A stretch of 64,000 nucleotides of DNA from Salvelinus alpinus (GCF_045679555.1 NC_092087.1:21319925-21383924), one strand, 5' to 3'; shown: positions 25,537 through 36,688, counted from the first letter of the stretch. Notes: a model not told the origin generated them from the letters alone. Translations and numbers: made by a program.

Positions 25537-26062
25537 GTTACGGGCTTTGGTTTTCCATTTATATTTCGAGGTTGAACATTAGCACGTTAACACGCGGGGC
25601 ACACCGATTTGTGTCACCTCTTTAGTTAGTATGTGTTACACCTGTCTGGTATGGGCTGGCCCAGGTGATATTCAAGAGTGGCTGGCCCAGTGCTCCAGTG
25701 GTCTTGAGAGATGTGGAGGTTTAGCACCTTTATGGCTCTCCCTATTTGATTTCTAGAAAAACAATCCTTTATCTGATCTTCCCTGTTTTCGTTTTTCTCC
25801 ATTATTTTGTTTTGCTTCCTGTCTATAAGTTTGGTGTGTTTTTTTGTTTTGTTTGCCTCTTAGTGGGATAATTTAGTGGGCGCTCATGGTGGGCGTTGCT
25901 TTGCTGTTTTTGTTGCATCTTTCAGTGGACACCTCCATAAGTGTCTTTTATAACCCCTTTTAAAACCCCACCTGTTTTGTTTTGGTTGTTGTCAATAACG
26001 CTTTGTTAGTTCCCCCTTCTGTTTGAGTGACATTTTTGGGTTTCTTGCTGGGGAACGTAACA
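25537..26062 (+). mobile_element. 3' LTR of the old Gypsy element
   Basis: Starts TGTTACGGGCTTTGG and ends GGGGAACGTAACA (TG...CA). Its middle and right parts match the split 5' LTR at 13354-13492 plus 20484-20611 with substantial divergence and indels, so this element is old. No clean target duplication is found at the right end. Confidence 0.65.
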
Positions 26063-29000
26063 GTATATGCAGTATTATAGTCCAAGAATGAACCTCCATA
26101 ATTTGTATTATTTTTCATAGGTCTCCCAAGTTAAAGGGTTTGCTCTGTAGTCAACTTAGGTAAGAGAGATGGATATTAAGTGAACACAGGACACAGAGAT
26201 GAAGGACACATCAAAGACCCAGTAGCTCTGCAGAGCAAAAACTAGGCAGAGACAGATATAGATATATAGAGACATGATATATGAAAACACTCTGGAGTTC
26301 TCATGGAAGCATTTAGGGGCCTTTAGTCTGCCTGTGTCTACAGCTGGACATGTGATGGGCTACTATAACAGAGGTGGTTCCAGACTAAAACTGGATTTTC
26401 TTGTTTACTTAATTTGTATGTAGAGTTGCACATTTTGGGGAATATTCAGAGGTGGAAACTTTCCGTGCGAATTAACGGGAATATATTTGCAACCCTATTT
26501 GTATGACATGATTTCTCCCTTGACACTTTCTCCAATCTCTCTCTCTCCTCAATCTCTCCCTCTTTTACTCTCTCTCTCTCTGTCTCTTTAGACTTTGTAA
26601 TAGATAAAGGAGATAGAAAGATTTAAAAAAAAAATCTATCAGCTAAAACATGAATATAAATTACTACTATGTTCAATGTTCTCATGGTTATGTCTGTTGA
26701 CTGATGTTGTTGTAGTTCTGCCCATAGATTGGTCTCTGTGGTGATGCACTCTTTGTTGTGCTTGGAAGAGTTAATTGGGAGTGAACTAGCTGTCCTAGCT
26801 CTGTGAAACTACCAAATGTACTTTATTTCAGAATTGTTCATCCTCTGTTAAATTCATAATGAATCGGGTGGACTGATTTTACTGTTGTATTGTATTCTCC
26901 CAAGGCCTCATTAAAATAATCAGTTGGCTTGCGGTGCAGTGTGTGCATTGCTGCGGGAAGATGTTTTGGGGTGGGGCTGATGTCGAGGGGGGAGTGGGTA
27001 TTTTCCTCCACTCATACAGGAGTAATAAAGACCTAGTGCACTAATTTGGTAGGATTTGTTTTTGGTATGGATATATATTCTGTATATGTTTTTATATATA
27101 TGTATATATATATTATTATTTATTTATTTATCAGGGGGTGCTACAGCTATGGCTATGAGTGTGTATAAATGTCACTGTTTGAGTAGCTTTCAATTCATCA
27201 ACTTCATTCATCTGTACACAGTCCTATTGCAAGTTTGGTTGCAATTAATTCCACTCAAAAGAAGTGTGGTGCGGTGCAACTGAACACGTTTAATATGCAA
27301 CAGTTGAATACATGTTTTTGTATCAATGGAATAATATATTAATAAACACCGGAGATGTCCAATAAAACAAAACAGGAGCCTTAAATCCCTGGATGGTCAC
27401 TGGAATCAATGAGAGTGACTGGGGAATCTGTGTTAATACAGGTCTATATCTGTCTGTAAAACTGCCACTTCTCAGAGGGAAAAGCTATCAATCCACACCT
27501 CCCATTATACCCTGAATTCCCTCTTCATAGGCTGTCTTCCTCTCCTGCTGCCCTGCCATATTTATGGGCCCGAGGATACGATCAAAGATGGTTCCACTCC
27601 ATCACCCTTCTGATGGCCTACTTTCTGAGAGAAAGGAAACCTTAACGTATTTATCATCTCATCGTGTGTGAGAGTGTGTGCATGCATGTGCATTTGTGTG
27701 TGTGTGTGTGTGTGTACTTACAGGCCCTAGTTTTTGCAACCTCAGCTAATATCCTTACTACAGTCAGCATCTTTTTGACAGTTCTTATGTCACTTCTAAG
27801 TTTTCCCCTCACTCACTGACCTCAGCAATTAAAAAGCAGGTCACAAAACATCTGGATTAGAAACATAATTTCTAATCCATTATTTTGTATGTAAACCTCC
27901 CTATGCAATTAAACTGTTAGATATAAACAGGCACTTTCTATCTAGACTTCTAGCCCAAGGCATAACAATTAGGTCATTCAAGAGTGAAGATATACCTGAC
28001 CGCCAAGAAAAGTATCCACAGACACAAGGCTGCAGTATACGGGCCAGGAAACATGTTGAAGGTTGTGACTCTCTCCAACAGAGATTATTTAATCATATGT
28101 GAATATTGTCACCTGTGAGGCTGTGCAGTTGCTCTTTTGTTTCTCTTAAAAAATAACAGTTCAGCTTAATTACAGATTTGAGCCAAAGGGCCATGTTCAT
28201 TATGTTTTCAATTTGAATATGGAACAAATGGTAATTGCATTGCTTGTGATAAACAGGTCTGAAATGTTTCTCATTTTACACAAAATGTACTAGAGCTGTA
28301 CAGTACTGATGTGATGACATTGAGAATGTTCCCCCTGCTGTAGCAATCATTCTCCTTTTGTAATTGGTGTAAATTGACTTCTCCCAGACAGGCCATTTCA
28401 TGCCTGTATGGTTTGCGTGGGCAGTTGACAGGCTGGTGGGAGAAATATGGAGCCACAATGATTGCAAAATCATAATTGAAGAATGAGCAATGCTCAGCAT
28501 AGATTACAAAGTTGTACAGTATATCATCACTCATTGCTTAATTTCTACACTTAACAAGCACTAAACTGGTGAAAAAAGATGAATAATGGAATATGATATC
28601 AAACATGGGTTTCTTAACCTCTGTAAGTGTTGGTAGTCCACTCTGTGGACTGTGGTTAGATATTGATTCAGCTTACAGCATCTGTGAGTGCTCTTCATAA
28701 GCCAGTTGGTTAAGACAGAGCAGTTTTGTGAAAGGGGTATTATCAGCAGGTCATGACTTGTACAATACAGAGTACAGCAGGGTTGTTTCCCTTTCGACCA
28801 AGAGAACTGCTTATAGAATCTTCACCAATATGGTCGCGGAACAATTCATTTTCTGTTCTATTCAGGAACAAGCATGTAACTCAAGTGATCATCTGTCAAT
28901 TATCCAACACTTACTGTTGGTTGCCCACTGATCTGACAGTCGTTTGTGAATGCCCATTTCTCTATTGAGGGATTCAGCACCAAGCTACAGTATGTGTGGA

Positions 29001-30262
29001 GGGAGAAAGTGAAAGGAAGAGAGACTCTCTCTCTCTCCGTGTGTTTTCTCTGCAGAGCTCAGAAAGTGGTAAATTACTTAGTAATTGCTGTGCTCATATA
29101 GCAGAGGCCTCTACCAGAGCAGTGATGTGTACCTGTTTGGTGACCGGTTGGAACGTAATACCCCAAAAGCACTGAAAGCCATTTTTTATGCCATAAGGTT
29201 TTCAGTACAGATACAATGTTGCCATAACAACACAATCATCATTATTAGTGCATGGATAAATATCTGTTTTTCCTGGTATTTCAACTCCCAGCACAGTAGT
29301 AGACTCTCATCACTGAGCTCCTCTGAGCCAGTATCAGTGGGAAAGTAAAACAGGACAGGGGGAAAGCAGCTATTGACCCAGTGAGGCTTCTGTGCCATGA
29401 AAGTACTTACCAGAAGAAAATCAATCTCCTGAACATCAAAAGGATGTTTTGATAGGAAATCAACACTTCTTAATCTTTACTGCAATATCTGTACATTTAT
29501 TAATGAGATCACCTTTTTGGAATTAGATCAATCTGACATAAGTGATACAGTACATACATATTGCCCACACTCAAGGAGGCTCTTTAAAAATTCTATAAAG
29601 CCATCACTTTAGGGGATGGCTATTCTTAATGTGGGAGAATGTTTGTTTTTTTACTGACTTTTTTAGGCAAGGCACTCATGGGGGAAGTTTACTGTAATAC
29701 TCCCTAGGTTGAAGATGCACAGATGTATATTTTTGATCTAACTCCCCAGGAGGTGAAGCGTGATAGGTTAAGTAAAATGTTAAATCTGGCTTATACATGT
29801 TATGTTGTACTACATAGCTGGCCTCTGCCTAGTTATGTCAATCTATATGAAAAGTAGAAACTATTATACACTGATAAATCATAAAGTTATAGTGTATGAA
29901 TAGCATTTTGTGAATAGTACAGTATATGGAAGTAATTGCCAACCTGCTTGCTTCCTCTCTATCATTAGTCATTTCTTCTAGTGCAGGGTGTCAGGCAACA
30001 GCTCTCAGCAACAAATATACCTAACCATGTTTTCTAAAACAATCTGAAAGCATGCTTCCTCTAACCCTTGCCTCCAGTGGTAATGCATTGCCCCATTCCT
30101 TGTGCATTCAATTTCATGTGCATCATATAAACGTCACCTGCAGAAACAATTAAAAGATCAGTCTGACTCTGTTTAACTTTGTAAATTACACTCCTCTTAT
30201 TTGTTATAGGGAACACCGGTTGTGTTTTGTTTATATCTTTGTGAAATTGCTGTCAAAATATG
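26063..30262. other. no gene recognised; simple repeats only
   Basis: About 4.2 kb without a supported gene. It contains a CT-rich microsatellite at about 26536-26590, an AT-rich tract (TATATATGTATATATATA type) at about 27080-27130 and a (GT)n run at about 27690-27713. Open frames here are short, with no protein-like composition. Confidence 0.45.
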
Positions 30263-30619
30263 TGTAACGACTTCCACCGAAGTTGTTCCCTCTCCTTGTT
30301 CGGGCTGAGTTCGGTGGTCGACGTCACCGGCTTCCTAGCCGCCACCGATCCATGTTTCATTTTTCCTTTGGTTTTGTCTGTATACACACCTGGTTCCTAT
30401 CTCATAATTATGTTCCTTATCTAACCCTCTGGTTTCCCTTTCTGTTTTATGCATGATTGTCTTTCGTGTATTCCGGTATGTTGTAATTTTGAGTCCTGTT
30501 TTGTCCTTGTTTACAACAGGATTTTGTTACATTTTTGGATTGAGTAAATCAATTATGGTTACTCTTATCTGTGTCCTGCGCCTGACTCCTTCGCTATCTT
30601 TTAGATAGACTCTGACAAT
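30263..30619 (+). mobile_element. solo LTR, second family
   Basis: TGTAACGACTTCCACCGAAG at the left and ...GATAGACTCTGACA at the right, with imperfect 5-bp flanks ATATG (30258-30262) and ATTTG (30620-30624). It lacks the palindrome and leader of copies A to C, so it belongs to a different family. Confidence 0.6.
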
Positions 30620-30695
30620 TTGTTAACATCGACATGAATAAATATCAACCCATTATGTTATCCATATTTCTGGGGAAACTGGCTACTATTTTTAG

Positions 30696-30790
30696 GGTCT
30701 CTCTCTCTCTCTCTCTCTCTCACTCTCTCTCTCTGTGTGTGTGTGTCTCGCTCTGTGTCTCTCTCTGTGTCTCTCTCTCTCTGTCAATTC
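30696..30790. repeat. (CT)n/(GT)n microsatellite
   Basis: CTCTCT runs interrupted by GTGTGT and TCTCTGTGTC blocks. Confidence 0.9.
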
Positions 30791-31387
30791 TCTCTCAGTT
30801 TAATTCAATTAAATTTAAGGGCTTTATTGGCATGGGAAACACATGTTAACAAAGCAAGTGAACTAGATAATGAACAAATGTGAAATAAACAATAAAAATT
30901 ACACTCACAAAAGTTCCAAAAGAATAAAGACATTTCAAATGTCATATTATATGCAAATAGTTTAAGTACAGAAGGGAAAATAAATAAGCATTACGTAATA
31001 TAAGATTGTATTTACAATGGTGTTTGTTCTTCATTGGCTGCCCTTTTCTTGTGGCAACAGGTCACAAATCTTGCTGCTGTGATTGCACACTGTGGTATTT
31101 CACCCACAAGATATGGGAGTTGGATTTGTTTTTTAATTCTTTGTGGGTCTGTGTAATCTGAGGGAAATATGTGTCCCTAATATGGTCATACATTTGGCAG
31201 GAGCTTAGAAAGTGCAGCTCAGTTTCCATCTCATTTTGTGGGCAGTGTGCACATGGCCTGTATTATCTTGAGAGGTCTGTCTTCGGCAGCCTTTCTCAAT
31301 AGCAAGGCTATGATAACTGAGTCTGTACATAGTCAAAGCTTTCCTTAAGTTTGGGTCAGTCACAGTGGTCAGGTATTCTACCACAAT

Positions 31388-32690
31388 CTACTCTCTGTTT
31401 ATGGCCAAATAGCATTCTAGTTTGCTCTGTTTTTTTGTTAGTTCTTTCCAGTGTGTCAAGTAATTATCCTTTTGTTTTCTAATGATTTGGTTGGGTCTAA
31501 TTGTGTTGCTTTCCTGGGGCTCTGTGGGGTCTGTTTGTGTTTGTGAACAGAGCCCCAGGACCATCTTGCTTAGGGGGCTCTTCTCCAGGTTAATTTCTCT
31601 GTAGGTGATGGCTTTGTTATCAGAGGTTAGGGAATCGCTTCTTTTTAGGTGGTTGTAGTATTTATCTTCTCTTTTCTGGATTTTGATCATTATGGGCCTA
31701 ATTCTACTCTGCATGCATTATTTGATGTTTTACATTGTACACTGAGGACATTGTACGCTGCAGACTGTTCTAGTGCTCTCGCTAATTCGCTGATATATAT
31801 CTTGAAGATTGTGAGGCTTAACCTGCATCCCTGTCTCAACCCCAGCCCTGTGGAAAGAAATGTGTGTGTCATACCCTGATCTGTTGCCAGTTCGTCTTGT
31901 CTTCTCAGGTCTTACCAGCGTGTTTTCCCGTCTCCCTGCTTTCTCAAGTTCTGTTTCCTAGTTTCCCAGGTTCTGACCATTCTGCCTGCCCTGACCCCGA
32001 GCCTGTCTGCCGTTCTGTACCTTCCTGACTCTGACCCCTTTACGAACCTCTGCCTGTCTTGACCCCAAGCCTGCCTGCTGTTCTGTACCTTATTGACTCT
32101 GCCCTGGATTATGGACCTCTGCCTGCCTTTGACCTGTATTTTGCCTGCCCCCTGATTGGGTCAATATACATCTGTGACTCTAGCTGTCTGCATCTGGGTC
32201 TTATCCTGAGTTCTGATAGTGTGTGTTTTTTGGCAATTTTAACCACACACTGTCATGTTTTTCCCCCAACACCACTTTCCTTCAATTTGTATAAGCAGGC
32301 CCTCGTGCCAAATTGAGTCGAAAGCTTTTCTGAAATCAACAAGCATGAGAAGACTTTGCCTTTGTTTTGGTTTGTTTGTTTGTCAATTAGGGTGTGCAGG
32401 GTGAATACTTGTTCTGTCGTTCAGTCATTTGGCTAAAAGCCTATTTGGCATTTGCTCAGTACATAGTTTTCACTGAGGAAATGTACGAGCCTTTTGTTAA
32501 TGATAATGCAGCAGATTGCCGTTGACGCATGTCCCATGGTAGTTAATGGGGTCAAATTTGTCTGTACTTTTGTGGATTGTGGTGATCAGTCCTTGCTTCC
32601 AAATATTGGGGAATATGCCAGAGCTGAGGAGGATGTTAAAGAGTTTAAGCCAATTGGAATTCGTGGTCTGTATATTTTATCATTTCATTT
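31388..32690 (-). pseudogene. LINE reverse transcriptase fragments
   Basis: Minus-strand pieces in changing frames: LFNILLSSGIFPNIWKQGL and a following NYHGTCVNGN near 32530-32650, the RT motif A DFRKAFDSI near 32320, GLRQGCRLSLTIFKIYI near 31835, and the C-terminal region (PNQIIRKQKDNYLTHWKEL, SKLECYLAINRE) at 31388-31714. The frame is split by a solo LTR at 31865-32218 and by several stops. Inactive. Confidence 0.75.
31865..32218 (+). mobile_element. solo LTR inserted in the LINE, third family
   Basis: About 354 bp starting TGTCATACCCTGATCTG and ending ATCCTGAGTTCTGATA, with repeated GACC/CTGCCTG-rich units. It interrupts the LINE reverse transcriptase between motif B (left) and motif A (right). 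GTG-type flanks make the exact target duplication ambiguous. Confidence 0.55.
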
Positions 32691-32697
32691 AGGATAC

Positions 32698-32999
32698 TGT
32701 AACGGTTCCGTAACGACAGACGCTGGGAGATGGGAAGCAAGTACAGGGTGAGGATTTAGCAATAAATAGACATGAAACTAAACAAGAACAGCGTCTGGAC
32801 AAGAGAAACAAAACAACATCAATGCAGACACAGGGATGAAACTGAGGAAGTGACAGATATAGGGGAGGCAATCAATGACGTGATGGAGTCCAGGTGAGTC
32901 CGATGACTGGTGCACGTAACGATGGTGACATGTGTGCGTAATGATGAGCAGCATGGCAGCCTCGAGTACAAGAGAGAGGGAGCGGGAGCAGATGTGACA
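32698..32999 (-). mobile_element. solo LTR inserted in the LINE, fourth family
   Basis: 302 bp starting TGTAACGGTTCCGTAACGAC and ending GCAGATGTGACA, flanked by GGATAC on both sides (32692-32697 and 33000-33005), an apparent 6-bp target duplication. It splits the LINE coding remnants. Orientation is inferred from terminal similarity to other salmonid LTRs (TGTCAC start on minus) and is tentative. Confidence 0.65.
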
Positions 33000-33191
33000 G
33001 GATACCATCAACCCCACAGGCCTTTTTGGGTTGGAGGGTTTTGTATTTTGTCCTGTAGTTTATTCAATGTAATTGGAGAATCCAGTGGGTTCTGGTAGTC
33101 TTTAATAGTTGATTCTAGGATTTGTATTTGATCGTGTATATGTTTTTGCTGTTTGTTCTTTGTTATAGAGACAAAAAGATTGGAGAAGTGG

Positions 33192-33599
33192 TTAATCCAC
33201 ACATCTCCGTTTTGGATAGATAACTCTTTGTTGTTGTTTGTTTAGAGTTTTCCAATTTTCCCAGAAGTGGTAAGATTTTATGGATTCTTCAGTTACATTG
33301 AGCTGATTTCTGACGTGCCGTTCCTTCTTTTTCCATAGTGTATTTCTGTATTGTTTTAGTGATTCACCATGGTGAAGGTGTAGGCTCAGGTTTTCTGGAT
33401 GTCTATGTTTTTGGTTGGATAGGTTTCTCAATTTCTTTCTTAGGATTTTGCATTCTTCATCAAACCATTTGTCATTGTTGTTAATTTTCTTAGGTTGTCT
33501 GCTTGATATTTTTAGATTTGCTAGGGAAGCTGAGAGGTCAGATATACTGTTGAGGTTTTCTACTGCTAAGTTTACACCTTCACTATTACAGTGAAACAT
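33192..33599 (-). pseudogene. LINE linker region between endonuclease and RT
   Basis: A 135-codon minus-strand frame, lysine/arginine/glutamine rich (WFDEECKILRKKLRNLSNQK, then FWENWKTLNK), as found between the endonuclease and reverse transcriptase of this type of fish LINE. It is truncated on both sides by stops. Confidence 0.65.
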
Positions 33600-33889
33600 T
33601 TTGTCCAGGAAATTGTCTGGAAGGGATTGAATATGTTGTTGCCTAATTGTTTTATGGTAGATTTACATTTATAGCATTTCTTAATATTATTAAATTCCTT
33701 TGGCTTTTATGCCTCATGATTAAGCAAAGCTCTGTTCGAGTAGTGTGTGGTTTTGCTGTGATCTGATAGGGTTGTCAGTGGACTGACTGTGAACGCTCTA
33801 AGAGACTCTGGTTTGAGGTCAGTGTTAAAGCAGTTTACAGTATTACTGCCAAGAGATGAGCTATAGGTGTACCTACCATAGGAGTCCCC

Positions 33890-34438
33890 TCAAAGTCTAC
33901 CATTGACTATGTACATACCTAGCGTCCGACAGAGCTGCAGGAGTTGTGACCCGTTTTTGTTGGTTATGTTGTCGTAGTTGTGTCCAGGGGTGCATATAGG
34001 GGAAGGAATGCTGTCACCTCCAGGTAGGTGTTTGTCCCCCTGTGTGCTGAGGGTGTCGAGTTCTTGTCCAGTTCTGGCATTTAGGTCGCCACAGACTATT
34101 ACATGTCCCTGAGCCTGGAAATGTTTGATCTCCCCCTGGGAGATGGAGAAGCTGTCCTCGTTAAAGTATGGGGATTCTATACGGGGGATATAGGTAGCAC
34201 ACATGAGGATATTTTTCTCTGTTCAGATAATTTCCTTATTAATTTCCTGCCAGATGTAAAATGTTCCTGTTTTGACTAATTTAATAGAGTGGGTTAGGTC
34301 TGCTCTATACCAAATAAGCATACCCCCTGAGTCTCTTCCCTGTTTCACACCTGCTTTTTTGGTGTATGGGACTACCAGCTCTTTGTAACCTAGAGGGCAA
34401 CCAGTCTCCTTTATACCATGTTTCTTGTAGGATGACAA
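33890..34438 (-). pseudogene. LINE endonuclease fragments
   Basis: Two minus-strand frames (33890-34204 and 34223-34438) carry apurinic-type endonuclease pieces, the clearest being VIVCGDLNARTG near 34085 and GGMLIWYRADL near 34300. A frameshift or stop separates them. Confidence 0.7.
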
Positions 34439-34888
34439 TGTCTCTATTTCCAGTTTCTTTGATGAACTCTGTGTTCCTGCTCTTTAGGCCAAAGGCAGAT
34501 TACCTCAGACCTTGTATATTCCAGGATGAGATAGTAAAAGTTTTGTGTTCCATAGTGTTTAGTGTTGTTTTTGTGTGATTTAGGCCCGGACCATCACAGT
34601 AGGTGTGAGCAGAGCATGTTGAGCATCTGATACATACCTCTTAGGTCGCAGGATGGGGCTTGGGCAGGTGTAATAGTGGGGGTTGGGCCTGTTGCACTGC
34701 TCACGGCCTGGCCATATGTCCTACTGTCATGTTGAGGTCCTTGCCGCAGGGGTGGGGGGCATGGGGTGGGCAGAAGGGGCATAGGTCTGATATGGAGGGG
34801 CCTATATATGGTGTGGCCAGGGTTTGCTTGGGGTGGTCTTAGCTGGTTGGGGTGTGACTGGTGATGCTGTGGACTCTCTATCTCTCTC

Positions 34889-35180
34889 AATTTCAATTTC
34901 AATTTCAATTTATTGGCATGGAAAACATATGTTAACATTGCCAAAGCAAGTGAAATAGATAATAAACAAAACTTATTAACAGTAAACATTACAATCACAA
35001 AAGTTCCAAAATAATAAAGACATTTCAAATGTCATATTATGTCTGTATACGATGTTGTAATGATGTGCAAATAGTTAAAGTACAAAAGGGAAAATAAATA
35101 AACATAAATATAGGTTGTATTTACAATGGTGTTTTATCTTCACTAGTTGCCCTTTTCTTGTGGCAACAGGTCACAAATAT
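34889..35180 (-). mobile_element. second 3'-end copy of the same LINE
   Basis: Repeats the 3' end seen at 30797 onward (on plus: TTTATTGGCATGGAAAACAT, TGCCAAAGCAAGTGAA.TAGA, CATTACA.TCACAAAAGTTCC) with a different 5' truncation point, ending near the TGCCCTTTTCTTGTGGCAAC region. The tail AATTTCAATTTCAATTTC is a 6-bp tandem (AATTTC). Confidence 0.75.
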
Positions 35181-35254
35181 TGCTGCTCTGGTCAACAAAG
35201 ACATTTCTAATGTCATATTATGTCTATATACAGTGTTTCTCCCTCTTTTCTCTT

Positions 35255-35300
35255 TCTCCCCCCTCTCTCTCTCCCTCCCTCCCTTTCCCACTCTCTCGCT
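35255..35300. repeat. pyrimidine-rich low-complexity tract
   Basis: CCCCCTCTCTCTCTCCCTCC-type sequence. Confidence 0.85.
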
Positions 35301-35324
35301 CAACCCCCCTTCCCATCCACCTGT

Positions 35325-35575
35325 TTACATTACCAAAGCAAGTGGAATAGACAATAAACAAATGGGAAATAAACAAGGGAAATAAACAAGCAGAAATGAA
35401 CAGTAAACATTACACTCACAAAAGTTTTATAAGAATATAGACATTTCAAATGTTATGTTATTGGCTATTTACACTATTGTAACAATGTGCAAGTATATGT
35501 GAAAGGACAAATAAATAAACTGATAAATATAGGTTGTATTTACAATGTTGTTTGTGCTACACTAGTTGCTCTACT
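35325..35575 (-). mobile_element. third 3'-end copy of the same LINE
   Basis: Again the sequence TTACCAAAGCAAGTGGAATA, CATTACACTCACAAAAGTTT, ACATTTCAAATGTTATGTTA and TAAATATAGGTTGTATTTAC, in the same orientation as the two preceding copies. Confidence 0.7.
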
Positions 35576-35579
35576 ACTC

Positions 35580-35648
35580 TCTTCCTCCCCCTCCCTCCCT
35601 CTCCCTCTTCCTCTTCTTCTCTTTCGCTCTCTCTCTCTCTTTCTCTCA
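35580..35648. repeat. CT-rich simple repeat
   Basis: Runs of CTTCCTC, CCCTCC and CTCTCT between two LINE fragments. Confidence 0.85.
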
Positions 35649-35659
35649 TGGACACAGAG

Positions 35660-36010
35660 GTTAAAAAACAATCAATAAATCAAATTTACATATCTTTAAA
35701 GCCCTTTTTACATCACCAGTTGTCACAAAGTTCTTATACAGAAACCGAGCCTAAAACCCCGAAGTGCAAGAAATGCAGATGTAGAAGTACTGTGGTTAGG
35801 AAAAAATCCCTAGAAAGGCAGGAACCTAGGAAGAAACGTAGAGAGGAACCAGGCTCTGTGGGGTGGCCATTCCTCTTCTAGCTGTGCCAGGCGGAGATTC
35901 TAAGAGTACAGGGCCATTAAGGCCAGATCGTTCTTCAAGCTTCCAAAGGGTCTGAGGTCAGTTCAATTTGCTCCTGGGTCTGTGTTTTATTGCCAGGGGA
36001 TTGAGGTGAA
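35660..36010 (-). mobile_element. L2-like LINE 3' fragment, minus strand
   Basis: On the minus strand it has the same body as the element at 41495-42910 (TAGGTTTC.TCCTAGGTT, GGGATTTTTTCCTAACCACA, CAAGAACTTTGTGACAACTG), with its end in AAATTTGATTTATTGA. 5' truncated. Confidence 0.7.
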
Positions 36011-36191
36011 GCTCTCCTTGACAGCATCGCTGCTCTGTCACCGAGAAATACCCCAGATTACAAATATCACCATTTGTCAGCTACACTTTTCATGACTTAT
36101 TTTGTCAGTGCATCGATCTGGCTTTAAAATATGTCTGGAACACATCTAAACGTCATAATAGCACTCACAGTTATCTTTTCAACTGCCAGTG

Positions 36192-36688
36192 TGTAACAGT
36201 CCTGACCTGTTTTATGTTGTTTTTATGTGTTTATGGTCAGGGCATGTGTTTTGGGTGGGCAGTCTATGTTATTCGTTTCTATGTTGGTTTTGGTTTGCCT
36301 GGTATGGCTCTTGATTAGAGGCAGGTGGTTTGCGTTTTCCTCTAATCAAGAGTCATATTTAGGTAGGGCATTCTCACTGTTTGTTTGTGGGTGATTGTCT
36401 CCTGTGTCTGTGTTATGTCTTACACCATACGGGATTGTTTCGGTTGTTCGTTTCGTTTCGATGTAGTATGTTTCCTGTCCGTAAGTGTTACGTATTAGTT
36501 ATGTAAGTTTATGTTCAGGTTTCGTATACGTCGTTTTGTTATTTTGTAAATTTGAAAGTGTTTGTGTTTTCGTGTTGCCATCGTCGTATTTATAATAAAG
36601 ATGGCTTATTTCCCTCAAGCTGCATTTTGGTCTGAAGATCCTTCTCTTCTCACCTCGTCCGAGGATGAGGAGAGCGACAGCCGTTACA
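36192..36688 (+). repeat. 5' LTR (copy D) of the non-autonomous element
   Basis: TGTAACAG...CGTTACA, 497 bp. Palindrome with arms 36303-36320 and 36339-36357, TATA-like TATTTA at 36356-36361, predicted RNA start GTGGGTGATT at 36387-36396, AATAAA at 36594-36599, and ATG at 36601. Confidence 0.95.
36303..36396 (+). promoter_or_regulatory. LTR palindrome, TATA-like box and self-primer
   Basis: An inverted repeat of about 18 bp per arm (left arm TATGGCTCTTGATTAGAGG; right arm its near-perfect complement, ending at 36357) overlaps TATTTA at 36356. About 31 nt downstream lies GTGGGTGATT (36387-36396), the reverse complement of AATCACCCAC at 36690-36699. The promoter start is inferred from this pairing and the TATA spacing. 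Confidence 0.65.

Larger units (their letters stand above)
30797..34885 (-). mobile_element. decayed non-LTR retrotransposon (LINE), minus strand
   Basis: Read on the minus strand: a 5' part near 34600-34885, an endonuclease region, a linker region, reverse transcriptase fragments, a C-terminal region and a 3'UTR ending near 30797 with a TTGAATTGAA-like tail. Signature pieces include GDLNARTG (apurinic endonuclease type), DFRKAFDSIWHEGLL (RT motif A region, about 32300-32345) and GLRQGC.LS (RT motif B region, about 31835). Frames are broken by stops, and two LTRs are inserted in it (31865-32218 and 32698-32999). The clade is not assigned. Confidence 0.8.
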
